From Mycolicibacterium porcinum (GTDB lineage: Bacteria > Actinomycetota > Actinomycetes > Mycobacteriales > Mycobacteriaceae): a stretch of 64,000 nucleotides of DNA. Shown one piece after another: positions 10,401 through 22,562 of this stretch. The stretch's first letter is position 1, and every line of letters starts with the position of its first letter. A program made the position numbers and the translations under genes. The stretch lies in NCBI GenBank assembly GCA_002086835.1, contig MVIG01000013.1, positions 1 through 64,000 on the forward strand. Reading direction: 5' to 3'. The notes below the pieces were generated by a model. That model was not told where the DNA came from and ran no database searches. It worked only from the letters and a program-made list of their open reading frames with translations.

Positions 10401-13400
10401 TCTGCGCACCCCCAAGGGCAGCAGCAACGCCCCGGCCGAGTCGTCGCGGATCGCGGGATGCACGGCAACCGCTTGGAAGCACGCATCGAGGAACGCCGGG
10501 TGAACGGCGTATGCGGACTGCTGGGAGCGCAGCGCCGGCGGCAGGGCGACTTCGGCGAAGACCGAACCTCCGGCTCCGGCTCCCGCGGAAACGAGGCCCG
10601 CGAATGCCGGACCGTACTGAATGCCGTGCGTGGCGAACGATTCCCGCATCTCGTCACCGTCGGCACGGTCGGCATGAGTGGCCAGCAGCGTTGCGATGTC
10701 ACGGCTCCGCGGCGCCGCCGCTTCCCGGGTCTGAAGGCGCGCGGAGGCGCGGCGGGCTCGTTCCCCGTCGCGGGTGGTTTCGATCACGAACTCTGCGACG
10801 CCATCTGTGACGGCGGCGACGGTCGACACCACCGTCTCGTCATCGAGCAGCAGCAGATCGTGGAACTCCAGGTCCGTCACCTCGGCACCCTCACCGAGAA
10901 CGTCTGCGGCGGCCGACAAAGCCATCTCGCAATAGGCCGCCCCCGGCAGGGCCGCCACATCGTGCACCCGGTGGTCGTCGAGCCACGGCTGCGCCACGGT
11001 ACCGACGTCGGCCTGCCAGACATGGCGTTCCTGATCCTCGGGCAGCAGGACATGCGCTCCGAGCAGGGGATGCACGGCGACAGAGTGGCCCGACTGGTCC
11101 TGTCCTGCGCGCGTGAGCATCAGGGTGCGGTGGGTCCACGCCGGCAGCGGCGCCTCCACCAGCCGACCATCGGGGTAAAGGGCCGAGAAGTCCACGGCCG
11201 CACCGGAATCATGCAGGTCGCCGACAAAGCGGAGCAGGCCCGACGGAAGCTCCTGTTCGCGCCGCATGCCGGCCAGGACCGCGGTGGACATGTCCAGGCT
11301 GCGGGCGGTCTGCTCGACGGCCAGGGTGAGCAACGGGTGCGGTGACAGTTCACCGAACACGCGGTAACCGTCTTCGAGCGCGGCCTGCACCGCCGCGGCG
11401 AATCGCACGGTGTATCGCAGGTTGTCGGCCCAGTAGTCCGAATCGAACATGGGCTCGTCGCGCGGGTCGTACAGGGTGGCCGAGTAGTACGGGACCGTCG
11501 GCTCCATCGGGGTCAGGTCGGCCAGCTCGTCGGCGAGATCATCGAGAATCGGATCGACCTGCGGCGAATGCGAGGCGACCTCGACCGCGACTTCGCGGGC
11601 CAGCAGCCCGCGTTTCTCCCAGCCCGCCACCAGGTTTCGGATCGACTCCGTGGCACCACCCACCACGGTGGACTGCGGCGAGGCGACCACGGACAACACG
11701 ACATCGCCGACACCCTGTGCCGCGAGTTCGGAAAGCACCTGCGCTGCGGGAAGTTCCACCGACGCCATCGCACCCGATCCGGCGATGGTCGCCATCAACC
11801 GCGAGCGGCGGCAGATCAACTTCACGCCATCCTCGACCGACAGCGCACCGGCGACGACGGCCGCGGCCGCCTCCCCCATCGAATGGCCGATCACCGCACC
11901 CGGGCTGACGCCGTACGCCTTCATGGTGGCGGCCAGCGCCACCTGCATCGCGAAGACGGTCGGCTGCACGCGGTCCATCCCGGTCACGACTTCTGAAGCC
12001 GACATGGCCTCGGTCACCGAGAAGCCCGATTCACGGGCGATCATCGGCTCGAGTTCTGCCACGGTCGCCGCGAAGACCGGTTCGGCGGCCAGCAGCGAGG
12101 CACCCATGCCGGCCCACTGCGATCCATGTCCGGAGAACACCCACACGGGTCCCCGCCCACCAGCGGCAACCGCGGGCTGGTGAGGCATATCGCCGTCGGC
12201 CACCTCGCGCAGCGCCTTGACCAGCTCGGCAGAGCTGGCCGCCAGCACGGAGGTCCGGACGTCACGGTGCCCACGGCGGCGCGCCAGCGTGTAGCCCAGA
12301 TCCGAAAGCGCGTCGTCCTTGACCGAATCGGCAGCCCAGTCGGCGAGGCGCCCCGCGGTCTGCCGGAGCGCGTCCGCGGAGGTCGAGGAGATGGTGAACA
12401 GCTTCGGGCCGTCCACCGGCAGACCTGCGGCGGCACCCTCGTCGCCGACAGCCGTGACCAGCTGCTCCGGCGCCTGCTCCAGGACCGCGTGGACGTTGGT
12501 TCCGGAAAGCCCGTACGACGACACCGCAGCGCGTCGCGGATGTCCGGCGACGGCCGGCCACGGCACATTCGACTGCGGCACAAACAGATTGGTGTCGATC
12601 GCAGCCATCTTGTCGGGCAACCGGTTGAAGTGCAGGCTCTGCGGAACAACCGCTTCCTGCAGGGCCAGCACGGCCTTGATCAGGCTGACGGCGCCGGACG
12701 CCGACTGGGTGTGGCCGAAGTTGGTCTTGGCCGAGCCGAGCGCGCACGGGCCGTCGGCGCCGTAGACGTGGGCCAGACCGGCGTACTCGATCGGATCGCC
12801 GACCGGGGTACCGGTGCCGTGTGCCTCGACCATGCCGATCGTCGCGGGGTCGGTGCCGGCGGCGGCCAGCGCGGCCTGGTAGACCGCGATCTGCGCGTCC
12901 CGCGACGGGGTGGCGATGTTGACGGTGCGCCCGTCCTGGTTTGCCGCGGTGCCGCGGATCACCGCGAGCACCCGATCGCCGTCGCGCTCGGCGTCCGCCA
13001 GTCTCTTCAGCACCACCATGCCAACGGCTTCACCCGGGACGAATCCATCTGCCTCGATGTCGAACGCGTGGCAGCGACCGGTCGGCGAGAGCATGCCCTG
13101 CGCAGAACCGGATGCCATCTTCCGCGGCTCCAGCACGACATGGACACCGCCCGCGAGCGCGAGATCGCTCTCACCGTCGTCGAGACTTCGGCAGGCGTTG
13201 TGCACCGACAGCAATCCCGACGAACAGGCCGAGTCCACCGTGTACGCGGGGCCCGTGGCGCCGAGGGCATACGCGATGCGCCCGGACGCCAGGCTGAAGT
13301 TGCTCCCGGTGAATCCGTAGGGCCCGTCGAGCGCCTGGGCGTCGGCGGCCACGAGTTGATAGTCGGCACCGGTCATGCCGACAAAAACGCCGGTCAGCGA

Positions 13401-13757
13401 TCCGGCAAGGGTGGTCGGGTCGATGCCACCATGCTCGAGTGCCTCCCAGGAGGTCTCGAGCAGCAGGCGCTGCTGAGGATCGAGCGCGATGGCCTCGCGC
13501 TCGCCGATGCCGAAGAAATCGGCATCGAAACCACCGACGTCGTCGAGAAAGCCGCCCCACTTCGACACCGACCTGCCGGCCACTCCGGGTTCGGGGTCGT
13601 AGAACTCCTCGGCGTCCCACCTGTCGAGGGGCACCTCTGTGACCAGGTCCTCACCGCGCAACAAGGCATCCCACAACTTGGCCGGTGAGTCGATGCCGTT
13701 GGGTAGCCGGCATGCCATGCCGATTACGGCAATCGGGGTCACTGGAGTCTCGGCCAA
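7485..13757 (-). CDS. pks5: MAS/Pks5-type iterative methyl-branching polyketide synthase
   Basis: A 2090-residue single-module synthase with domains in the order KS-AT-DH-ER-KR-ACP and no thioesterase, as in mycocerosic acid synthase, Pks2 and Pks5. The KS nucleophile is Cys178 in VDSACSS, with EAHGTGT and NFGHT following. The AT serine is about residue 623 in GHSMGE. A VASH motif near 729, in the place of YASH, points to methylmalonyl-CoA. The DH His is near 927, the ER nucleotide loop GGVGQ near 1553, the [10 protein letters not shown] near 1754 with GQGAYAAAN near 1890, and the ACP attachment serine near 2041 in GLDSLGSLE. Translation probably begins at TTG, preceded by GAGAGAGG at 10 nt. 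It heads the operon. The product should be a fully reduced multimethyl-branched acid. Confidence 0.92.
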   Translation of the reverse strand: MAETPVTPIAVIGMACRLPNGIDSPAKLWDALLRGEDLVTEVPLDRWDAEEFYDPEPGVAGRSVSKWGGFLDDVGGFDADFFGIGEREAIALDPQQRLLLETSWEALEHGGIDPTTLAGSLTGVFVGMTGADYQLVAADAQALDGPYGFTGSNFSLASGRIAYALGATGPAYTVDSACSSGLLSVHNACRSLDDGESDLALAGGVHVVLEPRKMASGSAQGMLSPTGRCHAFDIEADGFVPGEAVGMVVLKRLADAERDGDRVLAVIRGTAANQDGRTVNIATPSRDAQIAVYQAALAAAGTDPATIGMVEAHGTGTPVGDPIEYAGLAHVYGADGPCALGSAKTNFGHTQSASGAVSLIKAVLALQEAVVPQSLHFNRLPDKMAAIDTNLFVPQSNVPWPAVAGHPRRAAVSSYGLSGTNVHAVLEQAPEQLVTAVGDEGAAAGLPVDGPKLFTISSTSADALRQTAGRLADWAADSVKDDALSDLGYTLARRRGHRDVRTSVLAASSAELVKALREVADGDMPHQPAVAAGGRGPVWVFSGHGSQWAGMGASLLAAEPVFAATVAELEPMIARESGFSVTEAMSASEVVTGMDRVQPTVFAMQVALAATMKAYGVSPGAVIGHSMGEAAAAVVAGALSVEDGVKLICRRSRLMATIAGSGAMASVELPAAQVLSELAAQGVGDVVLSVVASPQSTVVGGATESIRNLVAGWEKRGLLAREVAVEVASHSPQVDPILDDLADELADLTPMEPTVPYYSATLYDPRDEPMFDSDYWADNLRYTVRFAAAVQAALEDGYRVFGELSPHPLLTLAVEQTARSLDMSTAVLAGMRREQELPSGLLRFVGDLHDSGAAVDFSALYPDGRLVEAPLPAWTHRTLMLTRAGQDQSGHSVAVHPLLGAHVLLPEDQERHVWQADVGTVAQPWLDDHRVHDVAALPGAAYCEMALSAAADVLGEGAEVTDLEFHDLLLLDDETVVSTVAAVTDGVAEFVIETTRDGERARRASARLQTREAAAPRSRDIATLLATHADRADGDEMRESFATHGIQYGPAFAGLVSAGAGAGGSVFAEVALPPALRSQQSAYAVHPAFLDACFQAVAVHPAIRDDSAGALLLPLGVRRIRVHAATRQAHYCLAQVRKVGEALVEADLEILDEHGAVLVEVDGLRLGSHAGVSQRDHTLNNRLLTVDWIQPSPPTAGDFGNRSVLLVDTAESGTPLADSLAGSLTSHGVAAGRMVWPAGADDAAVQAAFEAHLQNENVGAVVVFAGNHGGLESDRAAASHGADEVRRLVHIARLLPEASGAPRLYVLTQNAQTVGDGDVANLAQAGLRGLVRVIGVEHPHLHPTLIDLDGAADSGQVAAQLLSGSEEDETAWRDGNFYAARLNLSPLGSDDFRSTVVDHRHDGVRLQIRTPGDLQSLELAAVDRVEPGPGQIEVAVRASNLNFADVLVALGRYPSFEGRMPQLGADYAGEVVAVGPGVTEHEVGDQVAGISTNGAWATYITCDANLAVTLPPSLTAGQAAAVPSAHATAWYSLHNLARISSRDKVLIHSATGGVGQAAIAIARAAGAEIFATAGSPHRRELLRGMGITHVYDSRSIDFADQIRKDTDGYGVDIVLNSLPGAAQRAGLELLSFGGRFVEIGKRDIYGDTRLGLFPFRRNLAFYAVDLALLTLTNPNTVRDLLTTIYQHIADGVLPAPETTHFPLTDGATAIRVMGAAEHTGKLVLDVPRSGQDPAVVPPSEVKTFRADGSYVVTGGLSGLGLFLAEKIAEAGCGRIVLNGRSAPGPAAQAALRRIRSHGVEVEVERGDIADPATARRLVEAATASGLPLRGVLHAAAVVEDATLSSITDELVERDWAPKVHGAWNLHEATLGQPLDWFCSFSSAAALVGSPGQGAYAAANSWLDAFAHWRKAQGLPATAIAWGAWSEIGQGQNLAQDEAMAIQPDDGAYAFDALLRHDRTHTGYAPVAGAPWLASFAQTRPFAEAFRNLDKGRTGGSQFLAELRSLPTEEWSARLRRLISDSISLILRRSVDPDRPLSEYGLDSLGSLELRTRIETETGIRISAMGITTIRALAESLTETLADEATASTPS

Positions 13758-13926
13758 GTCGGATCAACCTCTCTCGATGCGATCGATGAGCAAAGCTCCG
13801 ATCAACGTACTTAGAACGCGGAAAAGAAAGTGCGCTACGTTGCCATCGACGCACGGTACCGAATCGCCGTATCCGGTTCGAGTCGTTGCCAACGCGGCTC
13901 CGTAGCGTAGCGCGTGGGCCAACCTA

Positions 13927-13941
13927 GATGTTGGAAACATC
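13927..13941. promoter_or_regulatory. Palindrome GATGTT-N3-AACATC upstream of the synthase gene
   Basis: A perfect 6-bp inverted repeat with a three-base centre (GGA), about 170 bp before the TTG start of the polyketide synthase gene. It has the size and position of a regulator binding site in the operon promoter. No regulator can be named. Confidence 0.35.
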
Positions 13942-14440
13942 CGATCGCAAAAATTGCACGCGTTCGCTGGATGTGGCGACTAATGAGAAATGGCAGAGAC
14001 AGTCAATTTGCCTAGCGAGACTGGGGTGAAGTAGGCCATCTCGCCGCGAATCTCCTGAATCATGCAGTCGCACAGCAACATTCGTCCATCAGCGAGGTTC
14101 CCCCGCGCGGTGAAAGTAATTATCCCGCTAACTAATACGGCACGGATTTCAGCCGCTGAATCTCACTTACACAGGTTGTCCACGAATTAAAATCCGCGCG
14201 CGGCTTGGCACTCACAGGCAATTCCTAGGTAACCTCGTCGAAGTTAGCTGGCAACCGGAACGCAAACTAGCGGAACCGTAGCTGAACCGAATTCATGTTC
14301 CGCTATTACCCCACCAGACAGCGGTACGAATGTGTACCTATAGAGCCCATCAGCTAATGGCTTTAATTGACACCGCAACCTAATAACCTGGGCTGATCAT
14401 GCGGTGACACAAATTGCTCGCAACCGCCCGGCGCGGCTAT

Positions 14441-14479
14441 GAGTCACCGGAGGCGGTCACCGGGGACCGCCTGAGACTC
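14441..14479. other. Nested hairpin in the long non-coding region
   Basis: Inner arms AGGCGGTC (14451-14458) and GACCGCCT (14465-14472) pair perfectly around a six-base loop. Outer arms GAGTC (14441-14445) and GACTC (14475-14479) extend the fold across small internal loops. No U-tract follows on either strand, so a structured leader or regulatory element is more likely than a simple terminator. Confidence 0.4.
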
Positions 14480-14580
14480 AGCCCACGTCACCCAAGATTG
14501 CGTGACAGAAAACACAATCTGTCTACTGAAGCAAATCGACCCAGGTTAACGGTGGACAGGCGCTGCACACTCAGGACGGC

Positions 14581-14598
14581 TGTCCCACACCTGGGACA
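14581..14598. promoter_or_regulatory. Palindrome TGTCCCA-N4-TGGGACA
   Basis: A perfect 7-bp inverted repeat around CACC, three bases away from a CRP-like site. Paired sites of this kind suggest a regulatory node or the upstream end of a promoter. It is about 820 bp from the synthase start, so a long leader or an unrecognised transcript would be required for it to act on that operon. Confidence 0.4.
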
Positions 14599-14601
14599 CC
14601 A

Positions 14602-14617
14602 TGTGATGTATATCACT
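14602..14617. promoter_or_regulatory. CRP-like site TGTGA-N6-TCACT
   Basis: The sequence matches the CRP/GlxR-type consensus TGTGA-N6-TCACA at nine of ten arm positions. Mycobacterial CRP (Rv3676 family) binds such sites. Its place in the long non-coding region suggests cAMP-linked control of something nearby, most simply the lipid operon. No start site can be seen to confirm this. Confidence 0.4.
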
Positions 14618-14677
14618 GCAGCTAGAGACCAGGTTGTGGGCTCGGCGGCCCTTGTGCGACCCACCGCAACAGAGAAA

Positions 14678-14706
14678 GCCGGCCTGACGGTTTCCGTCAG
14701 ACCGGC
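14678..14706 (-). terminator. Intrinsic terminator after lipL
   Basis: Arms of 13 bases (14678-14690 and 14694-14706) pair with a single C-A mismatch around a TTT loop. Reading the minus strand, the hairpin follows the lipL stop by about 20 nt and is followed by a T-rich run (TTTCTCT). It is the strongest hairpin noticed in the window and isolates lipL from the lipid operon. Confidence 0.7.
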
Positions 14707-14726
14707 ACGTGCCGATGAACGCCGGA

Positions 14727-15992
14727 CTACCCCGCGGCGGGTTTGGACACCTCGTGCGGGGGCGCCCCGAGATCGGGCACAGCCGCGTATCCGCGTTCCC
14801 GGGCGCGAGCCACGTCCTTGCGAATCAGCGCATTCAGACCCACGAACGCGGCCATGTCGAGCACCATCGGGGTCAACAACCGGTTGTGCACAAAGCCGAT
14901 CGCCAGGCCACTGGCCGGGTCGGCCCAACCAACCGAACCGCCGAGGCCGACATGCCCGAACCCGGGCATGACTCCGAACGGCACCGAGTGATACCCGAGA
15001 TGGAAACCGAGCGGCACCCCCAGATTGCGGTCAGGACGTACACCGGACGGGCCGGTCAGCCCGCCCACGGTGTGCTCAGAGAGGAATTCCAGGCCATTCA
15101 GCCGGCCCCGATTGGCGATCGCGCCGTACATCCTGGCCAGCCCGCGGGCCGTCGCGACACCGTTGACCGCAGGCGCCTCGGAGTCGAGGAACGGGGTATC
15201 GCCTTGCACCAGCGACATCACGCCGGGGAAATACATCGAGCCGAAGGCACCGGAGAAGTTGAGCGCCGCGATCCGCGGCGCCACGAAGTCGAAGACGTGG
15301 TTGGGCCACCGCAGTTGCGGCACGAGGATCTGTGCGGCCCTGGTGGGAGCCTGCGCCGGTGGACGCCCGAGGTGCAGACCGTCGGTGCCCAACGGTTCTG
15401 CCAGCTCGATGCGGAACAGTTCGCGCATGCTGCGCCCGGTCACTGCGCGGGCCAAACCCGACAGCAACCAGCCGTAGGTCAGCGCGTGATACGCCGACTT
15501 GCCGAACAGCAGTGAGTTCACCGGGGCCGCGGCGACCCGGCTCTCCATTACCAGGTGGTCCAGCAGATCGGCTTTGCTGACGCCGTTGAGCTGGGACAGC
15601 CCCGCCTCGTGCGCCATCACCTGTCGCACCGTGATCGCGGATTTGCCATTGGCCCCGAATTCGGGCCAATACGCGCTCACCGGGCTGTCATATTCGATCA
15701 GGCCGCGGTCGACGAGCCGATGGATGACGGTCGAGGCCATCCCCTTCGTCGCGGAGAACACCATCGCACCGGTATCGGCTGTCCAATGCTGTGTGCCTGC
15801 GCGGTCCGAGTAGCCGGTCCAGACGTCCACGACCGGCTCACCGTCCTGAAGGATCACCAGCGCTCCGCCCCCGTACCTACGGCCCGGGAAAAGCTTCGAG
15901 AACCCGCGGACCGTGCAGGTGAAGTTCCTGTCCGCCGCGCCTTGGACACCGTGTGGGAGCGCCTCGTCGCGCTCGCCGTTGTGATCGGTCAC
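14727..15992 (-). CDS. lipL: Beta-lactamase-fold serine hydrolase/esterase (LipL-like)
   Basis: The 421-residue protein belongs to the class C beta-lactamase/esterase family. The catalytic SxxK motif is SATK at residues 80-83. A YGW element stands in the expected place for the Tyr motif, and HVGLGG near residue 373 replaces the KTG/HTG box. It has no obvious signal peptide. Rv1497 (LipL) has the same position next to the meaB-mutAB cluster and acts as an esterase. A substrate cannot be read from sequence. The GTG start is preceded by TAAATT at 7 nt and no ribosome-binding site, which suggests a leaderless mRNA. The gene marks the boundary between conserved backbone and the lipid locus. Confidence 0.87.
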   Translation of the reverse strand: MTDHNGERDEALPHGVQGAADRNFTCTVRGFSKLFPGRRYGGGALVILQDGEPVVDVWTGYSDRAGTQHWTADTGAMVFSATKGMASTVIHRLVDRGLIEYDSPVSAYWPEFGANGKSAITVRQVMAHEAGLSQLNGVSKADLLDHLVMESRVAAAPVNSLLFGKSAYHALTYGWLLSGLARAVTGRSMRELFRIELAEPLGTDGLHLGRPPAQAPTRAAQILVPQLRWPNHVFDFVAPRIAALNFSGAFGSMYFPGVMSLVQGDTPFLDSEAPAVNGVATARGLARMYGAIANRGRLNGLEFLSEHTVGGLTGPSGVRPDRNLGVPLGFHLGYHSVPFGVMPGFGHVGLGGSVGWADPASGLAIGFVHNRLLTPMVLDMAAFVGLNALIRKDVARARERGYAAVPDLGAPPHEVSKPAAG

Positions 15993-15999
15993 ACATTTG

Positions 16000-16005
16000 A
16001 ATTTA
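16000..16005 (-). promoter_or_regulatory. -10 element for leaderless lipL
   Basis: On the minus strand the hexamer TAAATT fits the mycobacterial SigA -10 pattern TANNNT and ends 7 nt before the GTG. This would place the transcription start at the start codon. Confidence 0.5.
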
Positions 16006-16068
16006 CCTGTACCCCCGGCAAATTCCAGCGGCGTTACCTACCTGTTAGCCCTGACCCGGGCCGCCAGC

Positions 16069-16401
16069 TCAGGAGCTCGGCTTGTCGTCCACCTTGAAGT
16101 CGATATTGACCTTGTCCGACTCGACCGCCTTGACCGTAGCCGTGACGCCGTACTTGGTGCCGTCTTTGGCTGTCAGCACACAGTGCTGGGTGGTCCCCAC
16201 CTTGCCGACGATCCCATCGTCGCAGGTCACAGACTTGGCCTTGCGCTTGGCGGCGGCCTCCAGCTTCTCCTTCGCCATGGTCTGCAGCTTGGTCTTGGCC
16301 ACTGTGGGTGCGGTGCCGGTCGACCCACCGCCACCGCACCCGGTCAAAGCCACACCCCCGACCATCGCGGCCGCCACGAACACACGCAGTTTCGCTTTCA
16401 C
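16069..16401 (-). CDS. Small DUF4333-type lipoprotein
   Basis: The 110-residue product starts with a short basic region and a hydrophobic segment ending in the lipobox LTGC (Cys22), so it should be lipidated and held on the outer face of the cytoplasmic membrane. The mature part begins with a Gly/Thr linker and then resembles the actinobacterial DUF4333 domain. Two further Cys (in VTCDD and QHCVL), spaced about as in that family, could form a disulfide. Function is unknown. It is transcribed with, or just after, meaB. The GTG has a TACGCT hexamer six bases upstream and no ribosome-binding site, so an independent leaderless transcript is likely. Confidence 0.82.
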   Translation of the reverse strand: MKAKLRVFVAAAMVGGVALTGCGGGGSTGTAPTVAKTKLQTMAKEKLEAAAKRKAKSVTCDDGIVGKVGTTQHCVLTAKDGTKYGVTATVKAVESDKVNIDFKVDDKPSS

Positions 16402-16407
16402 GTACCT

Positions 16408-16413
16408 AGCGTA
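16408..16413 (-). promoter_or_regulatory. -10 element for the leaderless DUF4333 gene
   Basis: On the minus strand TACGCT is followed by exactly six bases and then the GTG start. This fits a SigA -10 box for an mRNA starting at the first base of the coding region. Confidence 0.55.
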
Positions 16414-16431
16414 AATGCGGCGGACGAGGCG

Positions 16432-17403
16432 TCAGTCGGCCGCGTCGAGAATCTCCTGGGCCGCCAGGGCCGGGGTGAGTTCGCCCTCGCGCACCCGGCG
16501 TTCCACCTCGTCGCGGATGCCGCGCACACGCGGATTCGACATCACCCGGTCCAGCACGGTGTCGCGCACCATCGACCAGGTCCAGTCCACCTGCTGGGCA
16601 CGTCGCCTGGCCTCGAACTCACCTGCTTCGGTGAGCACCTCGCGGTGTTCGAGCACCGTCTGCCACAGCTCGGCCAGTCCCTGACCTTCGAGCGCGCTCA
16701 TCGTGAGAACCGGTGGCCGCCAAAGCGTTTCGCGCGGGTAGATCAGCCGGATGGCACCGGTCAGTTCCCTGGCCGCGGCCTTGGCCTCGACCGCGTGTTC
16801 GCCGTCGGCCTTGTTGACGACGATGACATCGGCCAGCTCGAGCACACCCTTCTTGATGCCCTGCAGCTGGTCGCCCGTGCGGGCCAGGGTGAGGAACACG
16901 AAGGTGTCGACCATGTTGGACACCGTGACCTCGGACTGCCCCACCCCAACCGTCTCCACCAGGATGACGTCGTACCCGGCCGCCTCCAGCAGAACGATGG
17001 TCTCGCGGGTGGCCTTGGCGACCCCGCCGAGTGTTCCTGAGGTCGGCGACGGCCGGATGTAGGCATCGGGATGCACCGCCAGGCGGGCCATCCGGGTCTT
17101 GTCGCCCAGGATCGAGCCGCCGGTGCGGGTCGACGACGGGTCGACCGCCAGGACCGCGACCCGGTGCCCGGCCTCGATGAGGTACATGCCGAGGGCCTCG
17201 ATGGTCGTCGACTTGCCCACGCCCGGCACCCCGGTGATCCCGATGTGTTGGGCTTTGCCCGCCTCCGGCATGAGTTCCAGCAGCAACCGCTGGGCCTGAT
17301 CGCGATGGTCGGCCCGGGTGGACTCGACCATCGTGATGGCCCGGGCCAACGCGGCGCGGTCACCACTGCGGATGGCCGCCGCCAGTTCGTGAACTGCCTT
17401 CAT
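16432..17403 (-). CDS. meaB: Methylmalonyl-CoA mutase-associated GTPase MeaB
   Basis: The 323-residue P-loop GTPase of the ArgK/MeaB family has GVPGVGKST as Walker A, an ETVGVGQSE switch region and NKAD as the guanine-specificity motif. MeaB proteins guard adenosylcobalamin loading and reactivation of methylmalonyl-CoA mutase in the cytoplasm. It is the third gene of the mutA-mutB-meaB operon, 40 nt after mutB. M. tuberculosis Rv1496, once called an LAO/AO transport ATPase, is the equivalent. Length and motifs are complete. Confidence 0.93.
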   Translation of the reverse strand: MKAVHELAAAIRSGDRAALARAITMVESTRADHRDQAQRLLLELMPEAGKAQHIGITGVPGVGKSTTIEALGMYLIEAGHRVAVLAVDPSSTRTGGSILGDKTRMARLAVHPDAYIRPSPTSGTLGGVAKATRETIVLLEAAGYDVILVETVGVGQSEVTVSNMVDTFVFLTLARTGDQLQGIKKGVLELADVIVVNKADGEHAVEAKAAARELTGAIRLIYPRETLWRPPVLTMSALEGQGLAELWQTVLEHREVLTEAGEFEARRRAQQVDWTWSMVRDTVLDRVMSNPRVRGIRDEVERRVREGELTPALAAQEILDAAD

Positions 17404-17443
17404 GTCCCGGGTCGCTCCGCTCCTGCCCGCCGAACGGAGGCCA

Positions 17444-19702
<2,259 letters not shown>

Positions 19703-19703
19703 G

Positions 19704-21560
19704 TCAGGCCCCCAGTCCGGTGAGCAGGTTCGACAGTGCTTCGACCGCATCGATCTTGGCGGTCAGATACCCGTCGGGTTTCGAATCAGCTTCGGCCACA
19801 GCCTTTTCCGGTCCAGCCAGGAGTACCTCGCGGATACCTGCGGCGCGGGCCGCCGCCACCGCGTCGGAGGCCTCGGTCCCGTAGCGGGCGTCGGTGCCGC
19901 ACAGCACGGCCACCGTCGGCGCACCGGCGTCGGTGACCGCCCCGGCGATCGCGGTCGCGTCGAGGGGGCCGGGGTTGATCGCCTCGATCCCACCGGAAGC
20001 CAGCAGGTTCGACGCGAACGTGGTCCGGATGTTGTGCTCGGCCAACGGGCCCAGCGGCAGCAGCAGCACCTTGGGCCGGGCACCGCCGGCCGCCAGGAAG
20101 GCATCCGAGCGGTCGCGCAGCGCCTCGAACCCAGCCGCGTACCGAGCGATCGACGACACCGAATCTCCGTGCGGGAGAGGCTTCTCGTCGAGGTTCGGGA
20201 ACTCGTTGACGCCTGTGATCGCCGTCCGCCGGTGGGCGATGTCGTCACTGCGCCGGGCGGCGACCTCGGCGATCTGGGCGGTGATGTAGTCACGCGCCGC
20301 GACGAATCCGCCACGCGCCTCGATGTCCTGGAAGTGCTCCCAGGCCTGCTCGGCGAGTTGAGCGGTCAGATCCTCGACGAACCACGAACCACCCGCCGGG
20401 TCGAGCACCTGGCCGATGTGCGACTCCTCCAGCAGCAGCAGTTGGGTGTTGCGGGCGATGCGGCGGGCGAAGCTCGCCGACGTCCCGTCCAGGCCGCCGG
20501 GAATCGCCGCGTCGAACGGGAGCACCTGCACGGTGTCGGCTCCCCCGACGCCGGCCGAGAAAGCCGCCAGCGTGGTGCGCAGCATGTTCACCCACGGGTC
20601 ACGCTGGGTCATCATCGGCAGCGAGGTCACGGCGTGTATCCGGGCGGCGCCCGCGTCACCTGCGCCCAGCACCTCGGCAACCCGAGCCCACAGCTGCCGC
20701 GCCACGCGCAGCTTGGCGATCGTCATGAACTGATCGTCGTCAGCGGCGTAGCGGAAACTGATCTGCCGCAACGCATCCGGTACCGCGACCCCGCCGTCGC
20801 CGAGGAGTCGCAGGTAGGCGACGGCTGCGGCCAACGATCCCGCGAGCTCCCAGGCCGCGCTGGCGCCGAGGTTGTGGAAGGCCGGGCCGTCGACGGTGAT
20901 CGCGCGGACGCCACCGGCGTGACCGGTGAGCTTGGCGACGGTGGCCAGCAGGTCGGCGTCCTCGGTGACAGGCTGTCCCGACAGCGGCGCGGTCAGCGGA
21001 TCGGCGCCGAGGTCGATCGCCAGCCGGGAGCGCTGGTCGTCATCGAGGCCTTCGAGCAGCGGCAGCACCGCGTCGGCCGCTGCCGCCACGTCGGCACCGG
21101 CCCCTTCGAAGATCACGGGCACCAGGTCCAGGAACACGCCGTCGAGCAGTCGGTCCAGCTCGCCCAGCGCGATACCGTCCTCGCCGCCGACCCGCAGGGC
21201 CAGCGCGCTGGCACCCTCGGTCAGCGCCACCAGCACCGCACCGTTCACCGTGCCCACCGCAGTGCCCGCGACGGCGGGGAAGCTCTCGACAACTCTCCAA
21301 CCGGACTTCACGTCACGAAGGGCGTCTCCCCCGCGCACGAACGGCCACTGCCCCGGCAGGCTGGGCTCCGGGCGTGCATCCAGGCTGGTGTACAGCGGCC
21401 GGATCGCGAAACCCTCATAGGTCTGCGAATCCAGTAGGCGCTCCGGCTCGGCCGGCAGATCGGCCACATCGCGCCGACTGCTCTTGGCCAGCACGCCGGC
21501 GACCGCCGTCCGCCACTGCTGACGGTCCGACTCGACCGCACTAGTCCCCTGTAACGACAC
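19704..21560 (-). CDS. mutA: Methylmalonyl-CoA mutase small subunit
   Basis: The 618-residue beta chain is homologous to MutB. It has the substrate-domain fold ([11 protein letters not shown], then [12 protein letters not shown] and [16 protein letters not shown]) and a degenerate C-terminal B12-like domain that lacks DGHDRG, as expected for the non-catalytic subunit. An ATG at 21566 is directly abutted by AGGAG, leaving no spacing. The in-frame GTG two codons later, at 21560, has AGGAG at 6 nt and is preferred. It heads the mutA-mutB-meaB operon and is divergent from the TVP38-type gene. Confidence 0.93.
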   Translation of the reverse strand: MSLQGTSAVESDRQQWRTAVAGVLAKSSRRDVADLPAEPERLLDSQTYEGFAIRPLYTSLDARPEPSLPGQWPFVRGGDALRDVKSGWRVVESFPAVAGTAVGTVNGAVLVALTEGASALALRVGGEDGIALGELDRLLDGVFLDLVPVIFEGAGADVAAAADAVLPLLEGLDDDQRSRLAIDLGADPLTAPLSGQPVTEDADLLATVAKLTGHAGGVRAITVDGPAFHNLGASAAWELAGSLAAAVAYLRLLGDGGVAVPDALRQISFRYAADDDQFMTIAKLRVARQLWARVAEVLGAGDAGAARIHAVTSLPMMTQRDPWVNMLRTTLAAFSAGVGGADTVQVLPFDAAIPGGLDGTSASFARRIARNTQLLLLEESHIGQVLDPAGGSWFVEDLTAQLAEQAWEHFQDIEARGGFVAARDYITAQIAEVAARRSDDIAHRRTAITGVNEFPNLDEKPLPHGDSVSSIARYAAGFEALRDRSDAFLAAGGARPKVLLLPLGPLAEHNIRTTFASNLLASGGIEAINPGPLDATAIAGAVTDAGAPTVAVLCGTDARYGTEASDAVAAARAAGIREVLLAGPEKAVAEADSKPDGYLTAKIDAVEALSNLLTGLGA

Positions 21561-21704
21561 CCGCATCTCCTGTTATCGCAGCGTGTGACATACCCACTCG
21601 CGCTAAAGGCTAAATGATCGCCATCACGGCGCTGACCGCTGGTGGGCGGACTCGCGGTAGCGCACAACGGCACTCCCCACCGGCGGCCCGTACTGTTGTA
21701 TGAC

Positions 21705-22562
21705 GTGAAACCCGTCGTCAGAACCCTGCGCGTGGTGCGCGCCGCGGTCATCGCGACGGCTTCCCAGCTGCCGCCCCGGCGGATTGTCGGTCTGCTGGCC
21801 GGCATTGTGATTCTTGTCGCAGTTGCGGTGCTGATTCCGTTGCCGACGGCCATGCAGATGCGGGACTGGGCCACCTCGGTGGGACCGTGGTTCCCGCTGG
21901 CGTTCCTCGGCGCTCACATCGTGGTCACGGTCTTTCCGTTCCCCCGGACCGCCTTCACCCTGGCCGCGGGCCTGCTGTTCGGTCCCGTACTGGGCGTGGT
22001 CATCGCGGTGGCGGCCAGTGCGGTGAGCGCCGTGCTCGCCCTGTTCCTGATCCGCGCGGCCGGCTGGCAGCTCAATCGGCTGGTCCCCCATCCTCGGGTC
22101 GACTCACTCGATACCCGGCTGCGCCGGCGGGGCTGGCCCGTCGTGCTGTCCATGCGGCTGATCCCGGCGGTGCCGTTCTCGGTGCTGAATTACGCGGCCG
22201 GCGCGTCTGCCGTGCGGGTCCTGCCGTACACGCTGGCCACGCTGGTTGGCCTGTTCCCCGGCACGGCGGCGGTCGTCGTGCTGGGCGACGCATTGACCGG
22301 CAACATCAGCCCCGCATTGGTTCTGGTATCGCTGGGCACCGCGGCGCTCGGCGTGGCCGGGCTGGTCTACGAGATGCGCCTGCACCGCCGCGAGCATGGC
22401 AAGAAGGAGGCAACGGATGAGCGCACTGACCGGTCTCGGTGCCCGAATCCTGCGCAGTCGCCGACTCGTGCGCGCCCCGATCTGGCTCTTCCGGATCAGG
22501 GCAGGAGCGTTGCTCGGTGCGAGGATGACGATGCTGGAGCACATCGGCCGCACGTCCGGTGA
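21705..22562 (+). CDS. TVP38/TMEM64-family (DedA-like) membrane protein
   Basis: The product is about 285 residues with five or more membrane spans. The conserved SNARE-associated/VTT core includes FPFPRTAFTLAAGLLFG and the RLIPAVPFSVLNYAAG loop. Members of the family are thought to be lipid scramblases. The GTG at 21705 is chosen because the frame further upstream encodes non-hydrophobic sequence; TACTGT lies eight bases before it, so the mRNA may be nearly leaderless. The homologue in M. tuberculosis (Rv1491c) is about 30 residues shorter. Here the frame continues 146 nt into the next gene and adds an Arg/Asp-rich tail that does not look like the family. Confidence 0.82.
   Translation: MKPVVRTLRVVRAAVIATASQLPPRRIVGLLAGIVILVAVAVLIPLPTAMQMRDWATSVGPWFPLAFLGAHIVVTVFPFPRTAFTLAAGLLFGPVLGVVIAVAASAVSAVLALFLIRAAGWQLNRLVPHPRVDSLDTRLRRRGWPVVLSMRLIPAVPFSVLNYAAGASAVRVLPYTLATLVGLFPGTAAVVVLGDALTGNISPALVLVSLGTAALGVAGLVYEMRLHRREHGKKEATDERTDRSRCPNPAQSPTRARPDLALPDQGRSVARCEDDDAGAHRPHVR

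Larger units (their letters stand above)
13758..14677. promoter_or_regulatory. Long non-coding region upstream of the synthase operon
   Basis: About 920 bases with no credible gene, visibly richer in A and T than the flanks. It separates the convergent-side end of lipL from the start of the synthase gene. It holds several inverted repeats (listed separately) and is the only place for the lipid operon promoter. Open frames crossing it have amino-acid compositions typical of shadow frames. A small RNA or a long 5' leader is possible but cannot be shown. Confidence 0.6.

Noticed and set aside
9156..11345. Long plus-strand open frame opposite the polyketide synthase
   Set aside because: Its Arg/Gly/His/Gln-rich composition and lack of domains mark it as an antisense shadow of a GC-rich gene. 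The minus strand encodes a complete synthase with all catalytic motifs.
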